Positions 56,779 through 64,000 of a stretch of DNA of 64,000 bases are shown here, piece by piece. This DNA comes from Trematomus loennbergii. Taxonomy: Eukaryota; Chordata; Actinopteri; Perciformes; Nototheniidae. A model generated the notes under the pieces. That model ran no database searches. It worked only from the letters and a program-made list of their open reading frames with translations, and was not told the DNA's origin. Where the stretch lies: NCBI GenBank assembly GCA_012861695.1, contig JAAOOA010000148.1:1043091-1107090 (forward strand). Reading direction: 5' to 3'. The stretch's first letter is position 1; every line of letters starts with the position of its first letter. The translations under genes were made by a program, and so were the position numbers.

Positions 56779-58077
56779 CAGGGGTCACCAACCTTTTTAG
56801 GGTGAGGGCTACTTTCAAAAAATAAAAGAAGTCGGGGGCTACTTTTACTCCTCTTTTTTTTGTTTTTTGCAGTGTATATATTTAGCACATTTTAACATTA
56901 TGATATGCTGACCTTTAACCTTTGTGTGCTGTTTGGGTCTGTTTGGGTCTGTGTGTTTGCAGTGTTTACTAAAAGAACATGTATGCAATTTAATTATTTT
57001 AACCTGCTTTATTTGGGGGTGGACCTCACCTCCTCTAGGGGGTCCTCACCTCCTCTAGGGGGGACCTCACCTCCTCTAGGGGGGTCCGGGGGCATGCACC
57101 CCCGGGAAGATGTTTTTTTAAATGTTGAAGTGAAATGCATCAATCTGGAGCACTTTGAGCACAACATGAATTGATGGATACAGCTCTCAACACTCAGATG
57201 AAAGAGCTGTTAACTTTTCAATACTCCAAACATCTTTAGAATATGATCACAACCAATAACAAATCATTTAAACTGGTTTATTCTTATCTTATGTTACCTA
57301 GTTAGCATTCTTTCTTTCTATTTATGCTTATTTTACTAATCACTCCCATTTCAAACTGTTTTTTGTTTTTTTACTGTCCTATACACATTGGAATGATTTC
57401 TTACTTTATCTATAGATAAAGGTGTGCTCTCCCTAGCTCTCTCTCTCTCCCTCCCTAGCTCTCTCGCTCGCTCTCTCTCTCTCCTCTGTTTCGCTCGCTC
57501 ACAGACTGTCTGCTCCTCCGTGGCGATGACGGCTTGCGTTAAAAAAAAAAAAAAAACATATTTGTAAAGTGGAGGACACAAACGGGATTTCAAAAAGAGA
57601 GGGGGACATTTCCCCCCTGTCCCAGGTGGAAATTACGCCATGTGTGTGTGTGTGCGTCAAGTGCAATAAATATATATGCAAGTTGCAACACACAGGGTAA
57701 AGCTCTGCCCCTCATGTGTTGTATAGGCTGCATGGTAGGCTGCTCAATGGGGCTGATGTGTTGTGTAGATTCTGCAGAAAAGGAAGGAGAATCAGCGGGA
57801 GGTGCCACATTGCTTTTCTTCCAGACTGCAACGCTGGTCCCGCAAATCAAGCAAGAACGTGATTGGTCGATATTCATTGTGGGGGTGGGGGGAGGAGGGG
57901 TGTTAGATAGATATAGAGTTGTAGTAAGTAGAGTTCGCTATGATTTAGGTTTCGTTTATGCATAGGGTAGATTCTTTTAATTACATTCCTTTTTTGTTTT
58001 GTGTATTTTATACATTTTGGATTTGCTTGGCGAGCTATTTTTAGAACATACCCCGCGGGCGACTCACGAATGAGGAT
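56779..58077. mobile_element. hAT-like element, right end missing
   Basis: The left end CAGGGGTCACCAACCTTTTT is a common teleost hAT terminus. The segment GGCGAGCTATTTTTAGAACA then TACCCCGCGGGCGACTCACG near 58030-58070 resembles the subterminal right end of such elements, but the final CAGGGG-type terminus is missing. It abuts the family A array at 58078. Interior features include a triplicated CCTCACCTCCTCTAGGGGG motif (57020-57085) and a CT-rich tract (57425-57490). Confidence 0.65.
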
Positions 58078-59982
58078 GTGTTGCTTCTATACATCAACAT
58101 GTGTCCCCTCTTCTCCATGTCTCTTCTACATCAACATGTGTCCCCTCTTCTTCATGTCTCTTCTACATCAACATGTGTCCCCTCTTCTCCATGTCTCTTC
58201 TACATCAACATGTGTCCCCTCTTCTCCATGTCTCTTCTACATCAACATGTGTCCCCTCTTCTTCATGTCTCTTCTTCATCAACATGTGTCCCCTCTTCTC
58301 CATGTCTCTTCTACATCAACATGTGTCCCCTCTTCTCCATGTCTCTTCTACATCAACATGTGTCCCCTCTTCTCCATGTCTCTTCTACATCAACATGTGT
58401 CCCCTCTCTCCATGTCTCTTCTACATCAACATGTGTCCCCTCTTCTTCATGTCTCTTCTTCATCAACATGTGTCCCCTCTTCTCCATGTCTCTTCTACAT
58501 CAACATGTGTCCCCTCTTCTTCATGTCTCTTCTACATCAACATGTGTCCCCTCTTCTCCATGTCTCTTTACATCAACATGTGTCCCCTCTTCTCCATGTC
58601 TCTTCTACATCAACATGTGTCCCCTCTTCTTCATGTCTCTTCTTCATCAACATGTGTCCCTCTTCTCCATGTCTCTTCTACATCAACATGTGTCCCCTCT
58701 TCTCCATGTCTCTTCTACATCAACATGTGTCCCCTCTTCTCCATGTCTCTTCTACATCAACATGTGTCCCCTCTTCTCCATGTCTCTTCTACATCAACAT
58801 GTGTCCCCTCTTCTTCATGTCTCTTCTTCATCAACATGTGTCCCCTCTTCTCCATGTCTCTTCTACATCAACATGTGTCCCCTCTTCTCCATGTCTCTTC
58901 TACATCAACATGTGTCCCTCTTCTTCATGTCTCTTCTACATCAACATGTGTCCCTCTTCTTCATGTCTCTTCTACATCAACATGTGTCCCCTCTTCTTCA
59001 TGTCTCTTCTACATCAACATGTGTCCCCTCTTCTTCATGTCTCTTCTACATCAACATGTGTCCCCTCTTCTTCATGTCTCTTCTACATCAACATGTGTCC
59101 CCTCTTCTTCATGTCTCTTCTACATCAACATGTGTCCCCTCTTCTTCATGTCTCTTCTACATCACCATGTGTCCCCTCTTCTTCATGTCTCTTCTACATC
59201 AACATGTGTCCCCTCTTCTTCATGTCTCTTCTACATCAACATGTGTCCCCTCTTCTCCATGTCTCTTCTACATCAACATGTGTCCCCTCTTCTTCATGTC
59301 TCTTCTACATCACCATGTGTCCCCTCTTCTTCATGTCTCTTCTACATCAACATGTGTCCCCTCTTCTTCATGTCTCTTCTACATCAACATGTGTCCCCTC
59401 TTCTCCATGTCTCTTCTACATCAACATGTGTCCCCTCTTCTTCATGTCTCTTCTACATCACCATGTGTCCCCTCTTCTTCATGTCTCTTCTACATCAACA
59501 TGTGTCCCCTCTTCTTCATGTCTCTTCTACATCAACATGTGTCCCCTCTGTATAAAGAGACTCTGAAAGTGTCAGGAACAAAGATTCTCTCTCTTTTTGT
59601 CCTGATCCATTTTTATAAAAACCTGTCTGAAAATGAGCTGATCAGATTTTGGCCACTTTATGATGTCATAATGATGTTTTGTCTTGTGTAACCATTAGCC
59701 AATCAGCAACCAAGGTAACCCCCCACCTTATCACCTGAATCTCCTCCTAGAGCACCATTGAGTTCTTTTTAACCAAATCTCTCTCAGAGGGGCGTGGGAG
59801 GGGCTCCTTATTTTCATCTAAAGTAACAGACAGAGAATCAGCACTTTGGAAACAGGGCTGAAACAGAGGGGATTATGGGATGCTGCAATGATCTCTTTGG
59901 TGTTTCAGCCAATCAGAGACAGGTTCTGTAATATCTGAGACCTATAATATGATGATGAAAACTGTATAATTGGGGCCTTTAA
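58078..59982 (+). mobile_element. family A MITE, copy A3: largest array, left end missing
   Basis: The right arm (59550-59982) matches copies A1 and A2 and ends with CTTTAAA at the TTAA 59979-59982. The left terminal repeat is lost; the array starts abruptly at the hAT remnant. Confidence 0.85.
58086..59548 (+). repeat. 37-bp minisatellite of copy A3 (about 39-40 units)
   Basis: Same unit as A1 and A2. CTTCTCCATG and CTTCTTCATG variants, and CTTCATCAA and CATCACCATG variants, occur in blocks. The first half favours CTCC and the second half CTTC. All three plus-strand frames stay open for about 480-540 codons because 37 is not divisible by 3 and the monomer has no stop in any frame. Confidence 0.95.
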
Positions 59983-60067
59983 ACCACTTTTCTGTTCAAT
60001 TCCCAGAATTAGGATATTTAAACCTGTTTTAAGACTTCCCTCATGAATCTTAACTTCATTTGAACAG

Positions 60068-60185
60068 TGTTGCTTCTGTTGTGGCTGCGATACGAAGCAT
60101 GACAGACGCCATGTGCCAGCTTAAAGGGCTCGAGCCGGTACTTCTCATGATGGAGGAAGAGCTGGAGGCGGATGATAACATGTGA
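60068..60185 (+). CDS. candidate terminal coding exon of an unidentified gene
   Basis: Following a possible acceptor (TTCATTTGAACAG at 60055-60067), one frame encodes VASVVAAIRSMTDAMC, then QLKGLEPVLLMMEEELEADD and NM before a TGA at 60183-60185. The composition is protein-like (amphipathic, acidic C-terminus) and it lies outside identified repeats. The pyrimidine tract before the acceptor is weak, and no upstream exon was found. It could instead be chance or a retrocopy scrap. I cannot name the gene. Confidence 0.3.
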
Positions 60186-60463
60186 ACTCCGCTAGGCAAT
60201 GGCATCACTCACAAATCAGCCCATTCAATCACATTGCATCCACACACACTCTATTCTTCTCCGCAGGACTTTCCTCCAGAGTAATGTCTTCATAGCAGCT
60301 GCTTTCTCCTGACAGACTGCTGCAAGAGAGAGAGAGAGAGAGGAAGAGAAAGGTCAGCAAACATGGAGAGCATTATCATCCAATTCCTCCCTTTAGACTG
60401 AAACATCTCAGGGCTTTGGAAAAAGAGATGCACTTCAGACTGAGGTAGTGCCAGTGTTGTGCA
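60186..60463. other. non-coding sequence downstream of the candidate exon
   Basis: It contains an (AG)n run at 60327-60343. No AATAAA is evident nearby. Otherwise unassigned. Confidence 0.3.
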
Positions 60464-61440
60464 TTAAAGAGGACATATAATGCTGATGTTCAGGTGTATA
60501 TCAGTATGTAGTGTCTCTACTTTAAAGAGTCCTCTCCCGCTGATATTCAGGTGTATATCAGTATGTAGTGTCTCTACTTTAAAGAGTCCTCTCCTGCTGA
60601 TGATCAGGTGTTTATCAGTATGTAGTGTCTCTACTTTAAAGAGTCCTCTCCCGCTGATGTTTAGGTGTATATCAGTATGTAGTGTCTCTACTTTAAAGAG
60701 TCCTCTCCTGCTGATGTTCAGGTGTATATCAGTATGTAGTGTCTCTACTTTAAAGAGTCCTCTCCTGCTGATGTTCATGTGTATATCAGTATGTAGTGTC
60801 TCTACTTTAAAGAGTCCTCTCCTGCTGATGTTCAGGTATATATCAGTATGTAGTGTCTCTACTTTAAAGAGTCCTCTCCTGCTGATGATCAGGTGTTTAT
60901 CAGTATGTAGTGTCTCTACTTTAAAGAGTCCTCTCCTGCTGATGTTCAGGTGTATATCAGTATGTAGTGTCTCTACTTTAAAGAGTCCTCTCCTGCTGAT
61001 GATCAGGTGTATATCAGTATGTAGTGTCTCTACTTTAAAGAGTCCTCTCCTGCTGATGATCAGGTGTTTATCAGTATGTAGTGTCTCTACTTTAAAGAGT
61101 CCTCTCCTGCTGATGTTCATGTGTATATCAGTATGTAGTGTCTCTACTTTAAAGAGTCCTCTCCTGCTGATGTTCAGGTATATATCAGTATGTAGTGTCT
61201 CTACTTTAAAGAGTCCTATCCTGCTGATGATCAGGTGTTTATCAGTATGTAGTGTCTCTACTTTAAAGAGTCCTCTCCTGCTGATGTTCAGGTATATATC
61301 AGTATGTAGTGTCTCTACTTTAAAGAGTCCTCTCCTGCTGATGTTCAGGTGTATATCAGTATGTAGTGTCTCTATTGTGACATGTCTCCTTGCTTTAATG
61401 TTCAAAAAGCTCTTTTTTTGCCTTTGCAGACCATTTAAAT
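60464..61440 (-). mobile_element. family B MITE with 57-bp array, copy B5
   Basis: The left end TTAAAGAGGACATATAATGC, at a TTAA (60464-60467), is the array-side terminus. The array covers 60482-61372 (about 15-16 units), followed by GACATGTCTCCTTGCTTTAA and GTTCAAAAAGCTC, the inner part of the family B arm, then CTTTGCAGACCATTTAAATC. The rest of the arm is missing. Confidence 0.8.
60482..61372 (-). repeat. 57-bp minisatellite of copy B5
   Basis: Units carry GATGTTCAGG, GATGATCAGG or GATGTTCATG and GTGTTTAT or GTATATAT variants. A block of about four units (…TTCATG, TTCAGGTATA, GATCAGGTGTTT…) recurs at 60770-60900 and 61115-61245, a higher-order repeat. Both strands stay open for more than 300 codons; this is an artefact of the 57-bp period. 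Confidence 0.94.
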
Positions 61441-61960
61441 CAACCTGGTCTCACCAAAATACGTGAAATGAACAGAGCATCTGCTAAATTACGTGTCTGC
61501 ACCACGAAAACAACCCCAATGTAAAGTGAATGAGGATCCTTTTTCGTGGTGGACACACACATTTCTGCAACGTCCCGCAATGAGCTTAATGTTGTTTTCT
61601 ACTCTATAAAACGTTTTTAAAATATACTTTATAGCTTGTAGTAACTCACGGGAGGCTTCTTTTCTTTTATTTGTATTCATAATAAATTTTCGTATTGGTC
61701 AGAATGTATTATGGTGTCATTAGTTACGATGAAGCTAACATGAAGGAATAAGTTAAATATATACATATAAAATAGAATAAGATAAAGCAGAAAGTAAAAT
61801 GAAATACTAATATGGGGAGGCATGAATGAAAAAGGTTGTATAAACAGATGTGGATATGTATATATATATTATATATGAACAGATAACTAACCGATGCAAC
61901 ATTACTGTATGCATAATAAATAAATAAATACGTGAGCTATAAACAGATTTGTACTATAAA
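61441..61960. other. unassigned sequence
   Basis: No gene is recognised. A/T-rich, with (TA)n near 61857-61875 and (AAAT)n near 61917-61930. Confidence 0.3.
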
Positions 61961-62230
61961 CCCTTTGTAGGTTGGACAAGACTCAACCCACCATCAACTC
62001 CCACCAAAGTGCGCTTATAAATAAAATGTATTATTATTATTATTATTACTTTATTGATCCCAATTTGGGAAATGTTTGTGTTGCAGCAGCATAAAAAGAC
62101 ATGGCTTTGTACAAAAGAGATTAAAAAGAGTAGACATAAACAAGAAAGTAGAAAATATAAGTATGTGAGGGATTGAATATTAAATATTAAACGGAATATA
62201 TAAATGTAAAATGTACAGTGTGATTTTAAG
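61961..62230. repeat. two abutting LINE-like 3' tails in opposite orientation
   Basis: 61960-62047 ends AGTGCGCTTATAAATAAAAT then (ATT)n (sense). 62047-62110 starts ACTTTATTGATCCCAATTTG then GGAAATG (antisense), the reverse of the tail near 12700. Confidence 0.6.
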
Positions 62231-62965
62231 TCCAAGAGAAGCTACGGACAGGGGAACTACAGGAAAAGGAAAAGCCCAAAAAGCGTAAAAGGGCCTCTGT
62301 GAATATGATGTATTATTTATCATCTGGCTAAAGCATTGGAATTACCGTAGATAGCTTCAAATAATTACAAGTGCTCAGCGAAAAAGCCCTTATTTCTTAC
62401 ACGAGAAGTTCATTGCTAACACCTTTTGTCTCTTGAATGTGGGTTAATTTCTCCCGGGGCGGAGCGCTCCGTCTGAAGTGATCCCTGAAAAGAATCAAGA
62501 CGTTGAACAGGCATTCACTGGTGACTTTTAAGACCATAATGAGCTGGCTGAGAATAATAATCATTGACTTCGCAATCATCTTCAAAATGAAGGACACTTT
62601 ACCAAAATTAGGCAAAGTGTGTATTCCAAGGTTTCACATATTTGAGGACTGCAGTAGAAATCTCACTGGGAAAAAATATATTTTGACCTTAATCGTCCTT
62701 ATTACTGGCAAGTACAGGACTATTGTGTGTAATGACTATTTTCTACAAGTAGCCTAGATGTAAAGGTTAGCAATAGACTCGTAATGTCAAGTGACTTCAC
62801 ATTATAGCCTGTAACAACAACATTACTAAGATCAAAATCAAATAAATTGCAAATAAGGTTTTATGACGAGCAGAGATTAAGATATAGCTAAATATGATTT
62901 GAATTCCTGCACAATTCTCAAATGTAAGAGATTCAGAGTAGATTTTCTTGTTTTAACCGGGTTAA
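62231..62965. other. unassigned sequence, candidate conserved non-coding DNA
   Basis: 62370-62700 is non-repetitive within the window, with TTAATTTCTCCCGGGG and GAATAATAATCATTGAC. No exon is supported. Confidence 0.25.
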
Positions 62966-63230
62966 GCCTTACTAAAGGTTCAAAGTGCTTTATTGTCAAA
63001 TGGAAAGCTACAGTGTGGATATGCAATGAAGTCACAAGCTGCTCCAACAATGCAACATGAATATATATATATATATATAAGACATAAAACAAATAATAAG
63101 AATAGTGCAAGCTCAGGAACACTCAATTTCGAAGGTTTTATTGTCATAAAGCTACAGTGTAGAAATGGCAATGAAAATCTTCTGACCTGTGCTCCTCCAA
63201 CGATGCAACATATGTAATAAAAAATTAAAA
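62966..63230 (-). repeat. two tandem LINE-like 3' ends (TTTATTGTCA motif)
   Basis: AGTGCTTTATTGTCAAATGG then AAAGCTACAGTGTGG and a second AAGGTTTTATTGTCATAAAG then CTACAGTG copy follow each other. Both have CTCCAACNATGCAACAT. Similar CTCCTCCAACAGAGCAACAT sequence lies in duplication copies A (49480) and B (53960). Confidence 0.6.
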
Positions 63231-63490
63231 TACAAATACAAAATAGTGTAAGAAGTGTATATACATGTCAATAGAATATGATATGACAAAATTAAATACG
63301 GTTTATTACTAGTACACCAAGTTAAGAAAGAACATTAAATCCCTTGCAAATGATATAACCATGATGCATAAGTCCATCAATCCTAAAAGACAATAATGCA
63401 TTATGGTATGTTATTAATTCCTTGCAGGATCTACTCTGGTGCTCCAAAAACAAGTAAACAAATAATGAAAACAAGCTGTTCTCGCTTGTA
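63231..63490. other. unassigned A/T-rich sequence
   Basis: Nothing recognised. Confidence 0.3.
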
Positions 63491-63981
63491 TTAAAGGGGA
63501 CCTATCATGCAAAATGCACTTTTGTACGTCTTTTCTACATGAATATGTGTCCCGGTGTTCCAGGGAACTCACCAAGTGTCAGAAAACAACCTCTCTATTT
63601 TCCTCCATACCCAAATCTCTAAAAAAGGGGCTGCAACGGATCTGATAAAAACTGATCCAGATTTGAACACTGTTTGACGTCAGGACGGTGGCGCTACGGC
63701 TATTGGGCCAACTCCACCAATCAGGAGGAGACAGCCACGGCCATTGCCGTTCGAAAGCGCTGGAGACGCTGTAGTACATATGCCAGGCCTGTAGGTGGTG
63801 CTGTTCTCACTGAATCTGCCCTTGCAAAAACAGAGCTAAAAAATGTCAAATTGAGCAAAATGAGGCATGGCTAAAATGCATGATCTGTTTGGTATTTTGA
63901 AAAAAAAAAGTATAAATATGCCTTATATAGGTATGGCCCTACACTATATTATTTAAATATAGCATGATAGGTCCACTTTAA
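63491..63981. mobile_element. family C TTAA-flanked MITE, copy C2
   Basis: TTAA lies at 63491-63494 and 63978-63981, with the same ends as C1. It is nearly identical to 9337-9832. Differences are mostly one- or two-base gaps (GTCCCGG for GTCCCCGG; AAAACAACC for AAAACACAACCC). No array and no transposase. Confidence 0.9.
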
Positions 63982-64000
63982 GTCAAACTAATCTGCCAAT

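Noticed and set aside
58001..59691. Very long open frames (up to 537 codons) rich in Ser, Leu, Cys and His on the plus strand
   Set aside because: All three frames are open over the same 37-bp tandem array. The period is not divisible by 3 and no stop occurs in the monomer. There is no start context, splice signal or domain.
60464..61466. Open frames of 313-328 codons on both strands over the 57-bp array
   Set aside because: The 19-residue period simply mirrors the 57-bp unit, and both strands are open. It is a non-coding minisatellite in a MITE.

Overview
The window looks like non-coding, repeat-saturated DNA from a teleost fish, probably a percomorph. The evidence is long (TG)n arrays, tRNA-derived SINEs, L2/CR1-like LINE fragments with teleost-type 3' tails, many short hAT and TTAA-flanked MITE-like elements, and a multi-domain immunoglobulin-type receptor relic. 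There is no operon structure, and I see no rRNA, tRNA gene or CRISPR array. Nearly all long open frames are by-products of tandem repeats. The only protein-coding material I can support is (i) the broken Ig-receptor gene at 42.1-43.5 kb (minus), (ii) transposon protein fragments (LINE reverse transcriptase, a piggyBac C-terminus, a BED-finger hAT N-terminus), (iii) one unassigned candidate terminal exon near 60.1 kb, and (iv) a duplicated unidentified reading frame at 50.8/54.3 kb.

Layout. 0-4 kb: a hAT-like element swollen by a 37-bp minisatellite, then a MITE with a near-perfect 30-bp-arm palindrome. 4-15 kb: TTAA-flanked elements of three related types (A with a 37-bp array, B with a 57-bp array, C with no array), a SINE, and two small hAT elements with target-site duplications. 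15-31 kb: further minisatellites (36/38-bp, 72-bp, G-rich 12-bp), an L2-type LINE C-terminus, a B element split by a 1.5-kb hAT, a cluster of (TG)n arrays, and an inverted pair of MITEs. 31-41 kb: a C-like element, retroposon tails, a second A element, and a 165-bp tandem duplication split by a LINE plus a second copy of the minisatellite-bearing hAT. 41-56 kb: the Ig-receptor pseudogene, then a segmental duplication zone in which its 5' end and upstream flank recur three more times with SINE, LINE and an unidentified reading frame. Harbinger-like and hAT insertions in this zone have readable target duplications. 56-64 kb: a truncated hAT, the largest A array, the candidate exon, another B array, retroposon tails and a second C element.

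Main theme: in this window transposon ends appear to seed minisatellites. For three element families the window contains both expanded and single-copy (unexpanded) versions, so the likely ancestral monomer can be read directly. The second theme is local segmental duplication around the Ig-receptor relic, with empty/filled site pairs and a microhomology deletion that allow events to be ordered. Many near-identical repeat units differ by single missing bases, so some frameshifts could be assembly errors. All family names come from motif recognition by eye; no database was searched.
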